Shown: positions 16,210 to 25,288, counted from the stretch's first letter. The stretch: DNA of 64,000 nucleotides from JAIBJN01 sp963775625 (GCA_963775625.1 CAVZJM010000006.1:186001-250000); one strand, 5' to 3'. Made by a program: numbers and translations. The notes: generated by a model from the letters alone, not told the origin.

Positions 16210-17372
16210 GGCTGCACGACGGGAGATCCCGGAATCCCCCTGCCCGGCGTCTTCCCGCCCAGCCAGGCGTTCACGGTCGCTCCGACGTCCGCGAACTCCC
16301 CCTCGTGGCGCTCCCCCGAGGCGTTTCGGCCCTCGACGTACGCCAGAAAGAGCGCATGCTCACGCGAGTGGTCTGTCGAAGGCGTCGTCGGGTCGCAGCC
16401 GTGATCCGACGTGAGGATGAACAGGTCGCCCGGGCGCAGGGCGTCCAGCAGATCGGGCAACCGCCGGTCGAAGTCCTGCAGGCAGCGGTGGAAGTTGACG
16501 GGGTCGTTCCTGTGGCCCCAGAGCATGTCGGTCTCCACGAGGTTGACGAAGACCAGGCCGGACTCCAGCTCCCGGAGCAGCGTCTCCGTCTGGCGGATGC
16601 CGTCGGCGTTCGACTTCGTCGGATGCGAATGGTCGATGTCGACGCCGGCGAAGATGTCGTGGATCTTGCCGACGCCGTGTACCTCGCTGCCGGCCTCGCG
16701 AACGAGCGTCAGGTAGTTCGGCTGCCTGGGCCGCAAGGACCAGTCGTGCCGGTTGGGCGTGCGCGTGTAGCTCCCAGGCTCCCCGACGAACGGCCGGGCG
16801 ATGACGCGGCCGACGGCATGCTTCCCGGTGAGGATCTCCCGGGCGATCCCGCAGGCTTCGTAGAGCTCCTCCAGCGGGATCGTCTCCTCGTGGGCTGCGA
16901 TCTGGAAGACGGAGTCGGCTGACGTGTACACGATCCACTTGCCGGTTCGCTGGTGCTCCTCCCCGAGCTCGTCGATGATCTCGGTGCCGGAGGCGGCCTT
17001 GTTGCCGAGGACGCCTCGACCGGTGCGGTGGGCGAACTCCTCGACCACGTCGAACGGGAAGCCGTGCGGATACGTCGGCATCGGCACGGGCGTGACGATG
17101 CCCATGAGCTCCCAGTGGCCCGTCGTCGTGTCCTTCCCCTTGGAGCGCTCGAGCAGGCGGCCCGCTACGGCCGGCGCGCCCTCCATCGGCGGACAGCCCG
17201 GGAGGTCCCCGACGTTTCCGAATCCGAGGTGCTCGAGGTTGGGGAGGTCGAGGCCGCCGACGGCCTTGGCGACGTTGCCCAACGTGTTGGAGCCCTCGTC
17301 GCCGTACTCGGCCGCGTCCGGCAGCTCGCCCGCACCAACCGCGTCCAGCACGATCACGCAGGCGCGCGGCAT
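16206..17372 (-). CDS. deoB: Phosphopentomutase
   Basis: Interconverts (deoxy)ribose-1-phosphate and -5-phosphate. An alkaline-phosphatase-superfamily metalloenzyme of 388 aa. Metal and active-site motifs are VIVLDAVGAGELPDA at the N-terminus, GKDTTTGHWELMG with the phosphorylated Thr, and the C-terminal FILTSDHGCDPTTPSTDHS. It heads the deoB-deoA-mutM unit. Its -10 box overlaps the -10 of the divergent small membrane gene. Confidence 0.97.
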   Translation of the reverse strand: MPRACVIVLDAVGAGELPDAAEYGDEGSNTLGNVAKAVGGLDLPNLEHLGFGNVGDLPGCPPMEGAPAVAGRLLERSKGKDTTTGHWELMGIVTPVPMPTYPHGFPFDVVEEFAHRTGRGVLGNKAASGTEIIDELGEEHQRTGKWIVYTSADSVFQIAAHEETIPLEELYEACGIAREILTGKHAVGRVIARPFVGEPGSYTRTPNRHDWSLRPRQPNYLTLVREAGSEVHGVGKIHDIFAGVDIDHSHPTKSNADGIRQTETLLRELESGLVFVNLVETDMLWGHRNDPVNFHRCLQDFDRRLPDLLDALRPGDLFILTSDHGCDPTTPSTDHSREHALFLAYVEGRNASGERHEGEFADVGATVNAWLGGKTPGRGIPGSPVVQP

Positions 17373-17392
17373 GCGGCTATTCTACGGCTGTC
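17373..17392. promoter_or_regulatory. Overlapping divergent -10 boxes (deoB and 44-aa gene)
   Basis: One 7-bp stretch serves both strands. TAGAAT on the minus strand (17384-17379) ends 6 nt before the deoB ATG. TATTCT on the plus strand (17378-17383) ends 9 nt before ATG 17393. Polymerase cannot occupy both at once, so the two genes should compete. Confidence 0.5.
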
Positions 17393-17527
17393 ATGGACAC
17401 GGTCCTCGGCTTCCTCGGCCTGGCGATCTGGATCGCCGGCACGATCAGCATCGCCGCCGGCGTCACGTGGGTGGTCATCAAGCTCTTCCCAGGAGACGAG
17501 GAGCTCAAGCCCAAGCCGCAGCCCTAG
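17393..17527 (+). CDS. Small single-span membrane protein (44 aa)
   Basis: Starts MDTVLGFLGLAIWIAG, has one hydrophobic helix over about residues 4-32 and ends with an acidic, proline/lysine-rich tail GDEELKPKPQP. No Shine-Dalgarno is present; a TATTCT box lies 9 nt upstream. It is isolated between the divergent deoB and the convergent ald gene. The clean helix and charged cytoplasmic tail make a real micro-protein likely; its function is unknown. Confidence 0.65.
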   Translation: MDTVLGFLGLAIWIAGTISIAAGVTWVVIKLFPGDEELKPKPQP

Positions 17528-17560
17528 CTCCGCGGACGCGCGGCATTCAGCCGGGCGCTC

Positions 17561-18688
17561 CTAGGCGACCGGTTCGAGCGGAAGGACCTGCTCGAGCGGG
17601 GAATGCTCGAGGCCGTGGGCGTCGGAGACCGCCTGATAGGTCAGCTTCCCGTCGACGACGTTGACGCCGCGCGCGAGCGCGCGGTCGCGGGCGACCGCCT
17701 CGCGGAAGCCGTGGTCGGCGATCGCCTCGACATAAGGCAAGGTCACGTTTGTCAACGCGAAGGTCGAGGTGACGGGAACGGCGCCCGGCATGTTCGCCAC
17801 GCAGTAGTGGACGATGCCGTCGACCACGTAGGTCGGGTCGGAATGCGTCGTGGGGTGGGACGTCTCGAAGCAGCCGCCCTGGTCGATCGCCACGTCCACG
17901 AGCACGGCGCCAGGCTTGAGCCCACCGAGCATGTCGCGTGTGATCAGCTTGGGCGCACGGGCTCCGGGGATGAGGACGGCGCCGATGATGAGGTCGGCGT
18001 CCGCGGTGGCGAGCTCGATCTCCAGCCGGTTCGACATCGCGAGCGTGATCCGGCCGTCGAGCATCATCTCGAGGTCACGCATGCGCTCGACCGACTTGTC
18101 GAGGATCCAGACGTCGGCCTGCATCCCGACGGCGATCAGCGCAGCGTTGTAGCCGACGATGCCGCCCCCGAGGACGACCACCTTGGCCGGCGGGACGCCG
18201 GGGACGCCGCCGAGCAGAAGGCCGCGGCCGCCCTGGGCCTTCTCCAGGGCCCAAGCGCCCATCTGCGTGGCCAGACGGCCGGCGACCTCGCTCATCGGCG
18301 CGAGGAGCGGCAGCTTGCCGTCGTCGAGCTCGACCGTCTCGTAGGCGATGCACGTCGCACCGCTCGCCGCGAGGGCGCGGGTGAGCTGGTCGTCGGCGGC
18401 CAGATGCAGGTAGGTGAAGAGGATCTGCCCTTCCCGCAGCCGGCCGTATTCCTCGGGCAGCGGCTCCTTGACCTTGAGCACCAGCTCGGACGTCGCCCAG
18501 ACGTCGTCGACTGTGGCTATCCGCGCGCCGACCGCCTCGTAGTCGGCATCGGTGAACGCGCTTCCGGCGCCGGCCCCGGCCTCGACGACGACCTCGTGGC
18601 CGCGCTGCCTCAGCTCGCCCGCCCCGGCAGGCGTGAGCGCGACCCGATACTCGTCCTGCTTGATCTCCTTGGCGACGCCGATCCGCAT
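17561..18688 (-). CDS. ald: Alanine dehydrogenase
   Basis: NAD-dependent oxidative deamination of L-alanine to pyruvate and ammonia, reversible. Length is 375 aa. The N-terminus MRIGVAKEIKQDEYRVALTP carries the substrate-binding Arg and the following Pro-rich turn. The Rossmann fingerprint reads VVVLGGGIVGYNAAL, and ITRDMLGGLKPGAVLVDVAI follows. ATG 18688 gives the canonical N-terminus. A TATCGT box lies 11 nt upstream. Together with PPDK it lets alanine feed pyruvate and PEP metabolism. Confidence 0.96.
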   Translation of the reverse strand: MRIGVAKEIKQDEYRVALTPAGAGELRQRGHEVVVEAGAGAGSAFTDADYEAVGARIATVDDVWATSELVLKVKEPLPEEYGRLREGQILFTYLHLAADDQLTRALAASGATCIAYETVELDDGKLPLLAPMSEVAGRLATQMGAWALEKAQGGRGLLLGGVPGVPPAKVVVLGGGIVGYNAALIAVGMQADVWILDKSVERMRDLEMMLDGRITLAMSNRLEIELATADADLIIGAVLIPGARAPKLITRDMLGGLKPGAVLVDVAIDQGGCFETSHPTTHSDPTYVVDGIVHYCVANMPGAVPVTSTFALTNVTLPYVEAIADHGFREAVARDRALARGVNVVDGKLTYQAVSDAHGLEHSPLEQVLPLEPVA

Positions 18689-18753
18689 GACGCGGGCGAA
18701 CGATAGCCGAACGACGGTGGCCGGACGGCCTCGTTTGCACGGACTTCTCCGGC

Positions 18754-19746
18754 TCAGCCGACGAGCGAGCGCGCGAGCCGGCCGGCGGCAAAGGCCGCGG
18801 CGAAGAACCACGGCTCCTCGTCGGGGCCACGGCCCATGTGTGAGAGCTGCAATCCCTCACACGCGCCTCGCCAGTGCGAAGCGTCCACGACCTCGACCGG
18901 ACCGAGCTCCGCGGGAACGTCGAGGCCCTCGGGCCAGGCAACCTTGACGGCGCCCTGGACGAGGTCGAGCACGGCCAGCGTGTGGTGTGAGAGACCCCGG
19001 TGCCGCTCGCGCTCGTCCGCCGCTGAGACCCGCGGGGCGAGCACCGGTTCGCCCCCGAGAGCGTTGGCGGCGCTCGCGGAGTCGGCCGCTGCCAGGGCGC
19101 CGTGCCCGAAGCGGGAGCCCGTGCCGACGACCCCCGGGCCGATCGAGCACACGACCGCGTCCATGCCCTCGGCCGCGGAGGCCATCAGCGCGGAGGCGAC
19201 GGAGACGGCGGCGAGCTCCCCTGCGACGCAGGGGCCGATCGCCACGGTCGTCCGCAGGAAGCCCTCGCGGCGGAGCGCCCGCACGGTGTCGGAAAGCGGC
19301 ACCGGCAACGCGCCCCCGCCGAGCTGGAGGTAGGCGACGCGGAGGTCCGCTCCGAGCCCTGCGCACGCCGGCGCCACCTGGCTGTGCAGCGAGCAGCAGA
19401 CGACCGGGAGCCCGGCCAGGTCAGCCGCCGGCTCGTCGGCCCACGACTCCTCCACATGCCGAACCGCGTGCTGGAGCGGCGTGTACGGCAGCTTCATGAC
19501 ATGGGCGCCCTCGTCCGCGGCCAGGCCCAGGCCGCGGGTCAGGTTCGCGTGCAGGACGTCGTAGCCGCCCGTGCCGAGCCCGAGCTCGACCGCCTGGACG
19601 TTGACGAGCACGTCGTCCCCGAGGACGACGGGGCCCGTCAGGGCCGGATAGGCGACGCAGGGATGCCCGTCTACCTCGAGGCGCACGAGGCCGTCGTGCC
19701 GCTCCACGATCGCGGTCACTGCCCCCCGCCGAAGCGAGACCGGCAT
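18754..19746 (-). CDS. DUF3866 family protein
   Basis: 330-residue protein recognised as the actinobacterial DUF3866 family (recalled, no search run). Visible features are an N-terminal small beta domain around RRGAVTAIVERHDGLVRLEV, then VMKLPYTPLQHAV, GLPVVCCSLHSQVAPA and TVAIGPCVAGELAAVSVAS, suggesting an alpha/beta fold. The ATG follows the M20 peptidase stop with no gap, so the two are co-translated. No biochemical role is established. Confidence 0.75.
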   Translation of the reverse strand: MPVSLRRGAVTAIVERHDGLVRLEVDGHPCVAYPALTGPVVLGDDVLVNVQAVELGLGTGGYDVLHANLTRGLGLAADEGAHVMKLPYTPLQHAVRHVEESWADEPAADLAGLPVVCCSLHSQVAPACAGLGADLRVAYLQLGGGALPVPLSDTVRALRREGFLRTTVAIGPCVAGELAAVSVASALMASAAEGMDAVVCSIGPGVVGTGSRFGHGALAAADSASAANALGGEPVLAPRVSAADERERHRGLSHHTLAVLDLVQGAVKVAWPEGLDVPAELGPVEVVDASHWRGACEGLQLSHMGRGPDEEPWFFAAAFAAGRLARSLVG

Positions 19747-20853
19747 CTACGCCTCGCGAGCCGCGTCGACCAGCTCGAGCGTGACGGCGACCATCGCGTC
19801 CAGGTCGGCCACCGCGATTGCCTCCTCGGCAGTGTGGATGTTCAGCATCCCGTTGGCGAGGTTCACGCAGTGGAGGCCGCGCTCGATGAAGACGTTCGCG
19901 TCGGCGCCGCCCCCCACCTCGACCTCCCTCGGCGCGTAGCCGGCGTGCTCGAGCGCCCTCCGCGCGAGGACGAGCGCCGGGTCGTCGGCCGCCAAGCGAT
20001 AGCCGCGGTACTTGTCCTCGACCGTCGTCTCGACCTCGCACTCCGCAACTGCGGCCGCGAACGCGAACGAGTCGAGCAGCTCTTGGACGAGCTCCGCGAG
20101 CTTGCGCTCGTCGCGCGACCGAGCGTCGACCGCGAGCCGACAGCGGGCCGGCACGACGTTCAACGCGCCTCCCCCCTCGATCAGGCCTGCGTTTGCAGTC
20201 GTCTCGTCATCGATGCGTCCGAGGCGAAGGTCCGAGATGGCACGCGCGGCCGCGACGATTGCGGAGCGGCCGTCCTCGGGGTTGATCCCCGCGTGCGCGG
20301 GTCGCCCGGTGAAGAGGACGTCGATCGCCCGGCCGGAGGGCGCTGCAACGATCACCTCGCCGACGGCGCCCGCGTGGTCGTAGACGAAGCCCAATCGAGC
20401 GTCCAGCCGCGACACGTCGAACGCGAACGCGCCCTCGAGGCCGGTCTCCTCGCTAGTGGTAAAGAGGAGCTCGATGCCGGCGTGCCGGCGCCCCTCGGCG
20501 AGAACGAGCCGCGCGGCCTCGAGCAGCACGGCCACCGCTGCCTTGTCGTCTGCTCCCAGGATCGTGCCGGCCCCGTTCGTGACGATCCCGTCCGCGACGA
20601 CCGGCTCGATCGGCCCGGAGGCCGGCACCGTGTCGAGATGCGCGCAGAGAAAGAGCGGCTCCCCGGTCTCGCCCTCGGTCGCGGGCAAGCGCGCGAGGAG
20701 GTTGCCTGCCTCGTCGCCCTCCGCCTCGACGCCCAGATCGCGCAGGTAGGCGCGCACCCGCTCGGCGACGGCCTGCTCCTCTCCCGACGGGCTCGGAATA
20801 GCCGCCAGCTCGAGGAAGAGCGGGAGGACGTCGGTGGCCCAGGTCGTCGTCAC
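19747..20853 (-). CDS. M20 family metallopeptidase (PepT-like)
   Basis: Zinc aminopeptidase/deacylase of the M20/PepT type, 368 aa. Metal-binding and catalytic blocks are LFLCAHLDTVPAS, GADDKAAVAVLL and FTTSEETGLEGA, where the second Glu is the general base. A dimerisation domain lies between about residues 175 and 285. It starts at a GTG (20853) 7 nt after a TAGAAT box. Downstream DUF3866 is immediately adjacent. It may be a tri- or dipeptidase; the true substrate is not determinable. Confidence 0.9.
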   Translation of the reverse strand: MTTTWATDVLPLFLELAAIPSPSGEEQAVAERVRAYLRDLGVEAEGDEAGNLLARLPATEGETGEPLFLCAHLDTVPASGPIEPVVADGIVTNGAGTILGADDKAAVAVLLEAARLVLAEGRRHAGIELLFTTSEETGLEGAFAFDVSRLDARLGFVYDHAGAVGEVIVAAPSGRAIDVLFTGRPAHAGINPEDGRSAIVAAARAISDLRLGRIDDETTANAGLIEGGGALNVVPARCRLAVDARSRDERKLAELVQELLDSFAFAAAVAECEVETTVEDKYRGYRLAADDPALVLARRALEHAGYAPREVEVGGGADANVFIERGLHCVNLANGMLNIHTAEEAIAVADLDAMVAVTLELVDAAREA

Positions 20854-20866
20854 GGAGCCGATTCTA
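20854..20866 (-). promoter_or_regulatory. -10 box for the M20 peptidase gene
   Basis: TAGAAT (20866-20861, minus strand) lies 7 nt before GTG 20853 with no Shine-Dalgarno. It is one of the best leaderless examples in the window. Confidence 0.55.
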
Positions 20867-20912
20867 GAAGCCCGCCTGGGGACGAACCGACACAAGCCCG
20901 GCACGGCTCCGT

Positions 20913-20972
20913 GTCCCACCGGTGCGGATTTCGGCGTTAGGCTCGAAAGCGGGTGGTGGGCCGGGGTGCCCC
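20913..20972 (+). repeat. Interspersed ~60-nt element, copy B
   Basis: Shares cccaccggtgcg, tttcggcgttaggctcgaaa, gcgggtggtggg and ggggtgcccc with copies A and C. It lies between the pyrG stop and the M20 peptidase promoter, antisense to both. Confidence 0.85.
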
Positions 20973-20982
20973 AAACGCGGGG

Positions 20983-22629
20983 CTATCGGCTCGCAGCCTC
21001 GGCCACGCGGCCTCGTTCGCGAGCGCGCGTCAGCGCCGCGCCCACGAAGTCCCGGAACAGCGGCGCGGGACGAGTCGGGCGCGACTTGAACTCCGGGTGG
21101 AACTGGCTCGCCACGAACCACGGGTGGTCGGGGAGCTCGACGACCTCCACCAGGCGTCCGGCCTGGAACGTGCCCGAGACGACGAGGCCCCGCTCCACGA
21201 GCAGCGGGCGGAAGTGGTTGTTCACCTCGTAGCGATGGCGGTGCCGCTCGTGGACGACCAGGTCCCCGTAGGCCACGTGCGCCTTCGTCCCCTCGACGAG
21301 GTCGACCGCGTCGGCGCCGAGGCGCATCGTCCCGCCGAGGTCCTCGATCTCCTTCTGCTCGGGCAGGAGGTCGATGACCGGGTAGGGCGTCTCCGGATCC
21401 ATTTCCGTCGAGTTGGCGCCGTCGAGGCCGCAGACGTGGCGGGCGAACTCCGAGACGGCCACCTGCATCCCCAGGCAGATGCCGAGATACGGGATCCCCT
21501 GCTCGCGCGCGACCCGGCACGCGGTGATCTTTCCTTCCCAGCCGCGGGAGCCGAACCCGCCCGGGACGAGCACGCCGTCGACGTCCTCGAGCTCGGCGGC
21601 GGCCTCCTCGAGGCTCATGCCCTCGGCGTCGAACCAGCGCACGTTGACGCCGACGCCATGGTGGATGCCGGAGTGCTTGAGCGCCTCGTGGACGGAGAGG
21701 TACGCGTCGTGGAGCTTTACGTACTTGCCCACGAGCGCGATCTCGATCTCGCCGCTGCGCCTCCCGATCTGCGCCGCCAGCTCGTCCCACTCCCCCAGCT
21801 CCGGCTCGACGTCCGGGAGGCCGAGCTTGCGGACGACGAGCGAGTCGAGCCCCTCCTCGTGGAGCGCCTGCGGGACGAGGTAGACGTCGCTGACGTCCTC
21901 GTTGGCGACCACGGCTTCCGGGTCGACGTCGGCGAAGAGCGCGATCTTCTCGCGGATGTCGCGGGACAGCCGGTCCTTCGAGCGGCAGATGACCACGTCG
22001 GGGTGGATGCCGATGCGTCGCAGCTCGTTGACCGAGTGCTGGGTGGGCTTCGTCTTCAGCTCGCCCGCGGTCTCGATGAACGGCACGAGTGTGACGTGGA
22101 GATAGACGACGTTCTCGGGGCCGACCTCACGGCGAAACTGACGGATCGCCTCGAGGAACGGCAGCGACTCGATGTCCCCGACCGTCCCCCCGATCTCCGA
22201 GATGACGACGTCCGCGTCGCTGACGTCCGCAACGCGGCGGATGCGCGCCTTGATCTCGTTCGTGATGTGGGGGATCACCTGGACGGTCGAGCCGAGGTAC
22301 TCGCCCTTCCGCTCCTTGCGGATGACCGCGTACCAGATCGAGCCCGAGGTGTGGTTCGCGTTTCGCGAGAGGTTCTCGTCCACGAAGCGCTCGTAGTGGC
22401 CGATGTCGAGGTCGGTCTCGGCCCCGTCCTCGGTGACGTAGACCTCGCCGTGCTGGAACGGGCTCATCGTCCCCGGGTCGACGTTCAGGTACGGGTCGAA
22501 CTTCTGCACCTGGACCTGCAGGCCGCGCGCCTTCAGCAGCCGGCCCAGCGACGCGGCGCTGATCCCTTTCCCGAGCGACGAGACGACGCCGCCGGTGACG
22601 AAGACGTACTTCGTCGGGCGCTCCCTCAT
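20983..22629 (-). CDS. pyrG: CTP synthase
   Basis: Converts UTP to CTP using ATP and glutamine. Length is 548 aa. The synthetase domain opens KYVFVTGGVVSSLGKG and includes MSPFQHGEVYVTEDGAETDL. The class I glutamine amidotransferase domain carries the nucleophile in GICLGMQ and ends with the FHPEFKS block. ATG 22629 overlaps the upstream stop (ATGA). In actinobacteria pyrG is commonly linked to the steA/steB genes, as here. Confidence 0.98.
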   Translation of the reverse strand: MRERPTKYVFVTGGVVSSLGKGISAASLGRLLKARGLQVQVQKFDPYLNVDPGTMSPFQHGEVYVTEDGAETDLDIGHYERFVDENLSRNANHTSGSIWYAVIRKERKGEYLGSTVQVIPHITNEIKARIRRVADVSDADVVISEIGGTVGDIESLPFLEAIRQFRREVGPENVVYLHVTLVPFIETAGELKTKPTQHSVNELRRIGIHPDVVICRSKDRLSRDIREKIALFADVDPEAVVANEDVSDVYLVPQALHEEGLDSLVVRKLGLPDVEPELGEWDELAAQIGRRSGEIEIALVGKYVKLHDAYLSVHEALKHSGIHHGVGVNVRWFDAEGMSLEEAAAELEDVDGVLVPGGFGSRGWEGKITACRVAREQGIPYLGICLGMQVAVSEFARHVCGLDGANSTEMDPETPYPVIDLLPEQKEIEDLGGTMRLGADAVDLVEGTKAHVAYGDLVVHERHRHRYEVNNHFRPLLVERGLVVSGTFQAGRLVEVVELPDHPWFVASQFHPEFKSRPTRPAPLFRDFVGAALTRARERGRVAEAASR

Positions 22630-23852
22630 CGGAGCCGCCCCAGCGCGTCGAGCTCGCGCAGCCCGGGGGCCCGCTCGATCAGGCGGCCGATCGACGTGCG
22701 CTCGCCGAGGAGGTTGAGGCCCGCGAGCGCCCCGATCGCGGCCCATCGTGTCAATCCGTGGAAGCTGCCCACGGACTTCAACCCTAGCATGGCGCCGAAC
22801 GCATTCGATCCCGCATCCCCCAGCATGGCCCTCTCGCGCAGATCGTAGGGAAGAAGGAGGACGGCCCTTCCGATCGGCGCGCCGAGCGGCACGGCGGCGA
22901 GGAGGTAGAGCTTGAGGCACCGTCCCGGCCGCGTGTCCAGCTGGTTGAGGAGGTTCGCGGAGAGGGCGAACAGCAGGGCGCCGCTCACGCTGCGGGTCCG
23001 CCAGAGCCCCACGAGAGGGATGCCGACGGCCTTCAGGACGCCCGTCGTGCCGCCCGCGCGGAGGTGCTCGCGGAATCCACGCTCCTTCCCGCCGAAGGCA
23101 TCGTCGAGGAAGCCGAGGAGGGTGACGAGGCCGATCCCGGGATCACCCTGGCTGAAGGTCGTCCAGCCGATCAGCGGTAGGCGGAAGCCGCGGTAGTTCA
23201 CGGCGAGCGGACCTGCGGCGAGAACCGCGTCGAGCAGCTGGCGGCCTCGATGGAGAAACCCGGCGGGGTCGCGCTCCGTGGCGCGGTGGTCGAGATCGAG
23301 CTCGACCTCCTCGAGCGTGAGGCCCGCCCGGAGCGCGTCGATCGTCATCCGCACCTCGCACCCGAAGCCGGAGGCGAGCGGGAAGCAGGCCTCGCGGGCG
23401 CGCGGGCTCACGAGCCGCTGGCCGGAGAGCGGCTCGCGCGGCGACACGCCGGTTCGGAACCGCACAAGCCCCCGCCCGACGCGCTTGGCGATCCCGAAGC
23501 CTCCTCCCACGCGCCTGCCGAAGGCGGCCACCGCCAGGTCCGCCCCGCTCGCCGTCAGCGGGACGAGCGAGCCGCGGAGATCGGCGTCGACGAGGAGCAG
23601 CGGGCCCGGCGGCGCAGCCCGCTCGCCGGCCGAGAGCGACTCGCCCTTTCCGAGCCGCTCGACGCGGAGCACCGTCGCGCCTGCGGCCTCGGCGAGCTCC
23701 GCCGTGCGATCCCGAGAGCGCCCGTCGACGACGATCACGTCGGCCTCCGGGAAGTCGTGCCGGAGAGCGGCGACCGTATCGGCGATTCGCTCCTCCTCGT
23801 TCCGCGTCGGTACGAGGATCGTGAGGCCTACCGGCCCCGTCGCGCTACTCAC
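22626..23852 (-). CDS. Fusion: GT2 glycosyltransferase + MraY/WecA-like (PNPT) domain
   Basis: 408 aa in two parts. Residues 1-210 are a GT-A type family 2 transferase: LTILVPTRNEEERI, VIVVDGRSRDRT, GKGESLSAGERA and the metal-binding LLLVDADLRG. Residues 218-400 resemble the polyprenyl-phosphate sugar-1-phosphate transferase family: NYRGFRLPLIG, GFLDDAFGGKERGFREHL, NLLNQLDTRPGR and MLGDAGSNAFGAMLG, but with fewer helices than MraY. It starts at a GTG overlapping the steB stop by 8 nt and ends in ATGA with pyrG. A role in envelope polymer synthesis is inferred; donor and acceptor are unknown. Confidence 0.82.
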   Translation of the reverse strand: MSSATGPVGLTILVPTRNEEERIADTVAALRHDFPEADVIVVDGRSRDRTAELAEAAGATVLRVERLGKGESLSAGERAAPPGPLLLVDADLRGSLVPLTASGADLAVAAFGRRVGGGFGIAKRVGRGLVRFRTGVSPREPLSGQRLVSPRAREACFPLASGFGCEVRMTIDALRAGLTLEEVELDLDHRATERDPAGFLHRGRQLLDAVLAAGPLAVNYRGFRLPLIGWTTFSQGDPGIGLVTLLGFLDDAFGGKERGFREHLRAGGTTGVLKAVGIPLVGLWRTRSVSGALLFALSANLLNQLDTRPGRCLKLYLLAAVPLGAPIGRAVLLLPYDLRERAMLGDAGSNAFGAMLGLKSVGSFHGLTRWAAIGALAGLNLLGERTSIGRLIERAPGLRELDALGRLR

Positions 23853-24774
23853 CCTCGGCCGGAAGCGGCTCGATCGGCGGGACGGAGCCGTCGGTCGCGG
23901 TGTCCCGCAGCCCGTACTGGCCGGGCTCGCCGCCCGCGAGCAGGAGAGCGAGGGCGAGCCGGCCCTCCAGCATGTCGATGTTGTCGACGCTGGAGAGCCC
24001 GCGGTCGCGATAGAAGTCGATCGCGCCCTCCTCGTCGCCGGAGCCGGCGACGCCCACGACGGGCACGCTGGTTCCGTCGAGGCCGCTGACCAGGCCGTCC
24101 ATGAGGGTGACGGTCGCCTCTGCCTCCGCGCCCGCCTGCTCGTCGCCCTCCTCCGGCGGCGTCCAGTTGAGGACGACGACCACCGAGTCCATCGGATTCG
24201 AGATCGTCCCGGAGCGCTCCTCCACGAGCCTGGTCGCCAGGGCGTTCCAGAGCGGAGTCTCCTCGGCCTCGACGAGCTCGCGCCCGAGCTCGCGGCCGAG
24301 GTCCGAGAAGTCGCCGTCCTCGGTGACGTAGGCGGCGAGAAGCTCGTCGTCCTCGAGCAGCGCCCCAAGATCGGGGCCGTCCACTGGAACCTCCAGCGCG
24401 ACGACGCTGGCGGGTGCGCCCCCATCGGCGTCCGCGAGCGCGCCCTCCACCTCCGCGCGCACGCTTCCCTCGACGGGCCCGAGGAAGACCACCGCGACCT
24501 CCTGCCCTTCGAGCCGGCCGTCCATGAGCGTCGGGTACGCGCGCGAGAAGAGCTCGTCGGCTCCTTCGCCCTGAGCTGTCGCAGCCTCGGCGTCGGCCCG
24601 GGCCGCGTCGAGGTCCTGCTGCAGTTGCTCGTTGTCGTCGCGGAGGTTCTGCAGCTCGGCCTCCTCGCCGACATCGGTCACCTTCCCGGCCACGGCGACG
24701 CCGAGAAGGATTCCGAGGGCGAGCGCGACGAACACAGCCGCCAGCGAGGCCACGTGGTAGCGGAGGCCGAACAT
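23845..24774 (-). CDS. steB: SteB/MctB-type (copper transporter family) membrane-anchored protein
   Basis: 309 aa. The N-terminus MFGLRYHVASLAAVFVALAL starts a single signal-anchor helix (about residues 8-30). A coiled coil (EEAELQNLRDDNEQLQQDL, about 38-60) and a periplasmic-side alpha/beta domain follow. This matches the family called SteB in corynebacteria and MctB in mycobacteria, where roles in cell shape/division and copper have been reported. Position between steA and pyrG supports the assignment. Which role applies here is unclear. Confidence 0.8.
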   Translation of the reverse strand: MFGLRYHVASLAAVFVALALGILLGVAVAGKVTDVGEEAELQNLRDDNEQLQQDLDAARADAEAATAQGEGADELFSRAYPTLMDGRLEGQEVAVVFLGPVEGSVRAEVEGALADADGGAPASVVALEVPVDGPDLGALLEDDELLAAYVTEDGDFSDLGRELGRELVEAEETPLWNALATRLVEERSGTISNPMDSVVVVLNWTPPEEGDEQAGAEAEATVTLMDGLVSGLDGTSVPVVGVAGSGDEEGAIDFYRDRGLSSVDNIDMLEGRLALALLLAGGEPGQYGLRDTATDGSVPPIEPLPAEGE

Positions 24775-24802
24775 CGTCGGGAGCGTACCGACGTCCGTGT
24801 CT

Positions 24803-25234
24803 CTACAGCGCCGCGGTCGTCTGACAGAGGTCGCGCAGGCGGGTGAGCGCGGTCTCCGGGAGGTTGCGGGCGCCCTCCGAGACCAGGCGCAGCCACGCGC
24901 CGGAGACGAACGTGGTCGCACGCGTGCGCCCTGTGCCCGCGTTGTCGAGGGCGACCCCGGCCTCGATCCCCTGCTTCGGGTCCTGCCAGCGCAGCTCCCA
25001 GCCTTCCAGGACCTTCGTGATCACGATCAGCCCCTCGCCCTCCGGCCGGCGGAGGAATCCCGGGGTGGTGTTCCGGATCACCTGCCAGCGCGCGTTCTCG
25101 GCGAGCCCACGGCGGTCCGGCTTGACCCCGGTGTAGGCCGGCCACCAGTCGGGGAGGTGATACGGCTCGGCGACGAGCGCCCAGACCTCGCGTCGATCCG
25201 ACTGGAGCTCGCCCGTCGCCTCGATCAGGCTCAG
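24803..25234 (-). CDS. SRPBCC (START-like) family protein, apparent CTG start
   Basis: About 143 aa. The helix-grip fold is suggested by IEATGELQSDRREVWALV, LPDWWPAY and the strand-rich ITKVLEGWELRWQD, with a C-terminal helix ending LTRLRDLCQTTAAL. There is no ATG, GTG or TTG between the steA stop and GTG 25081, which would delete the first strand and helix. CTG 25234 lies 6 nt after GGAG and is taken as the start. The frame is the same as steA: only its TGA plus 18 sense codons separate them, so a former or read-through fusion is also possible. Ligand unknown. Confidence 0.7.
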   Translation of the reverse strand: MSLIEATGELQSDRREVWALVAEPYHLPDWWPAYTGVKPDRRGLAENARWQVIRNTTPGFLRRPEGEGLIVITKVLEGWELRWQDPKQGIEAGVALDNAGTGRTRATTFVSGAWLRLVSEGARNLPETALTRLRDLCQTTAAL

Positions 25235-25288
25235 AGCCCGCTCCAGGATGAGCTCAGGGGCCGACGAGGTGACATCTCGAAGCGGCTC

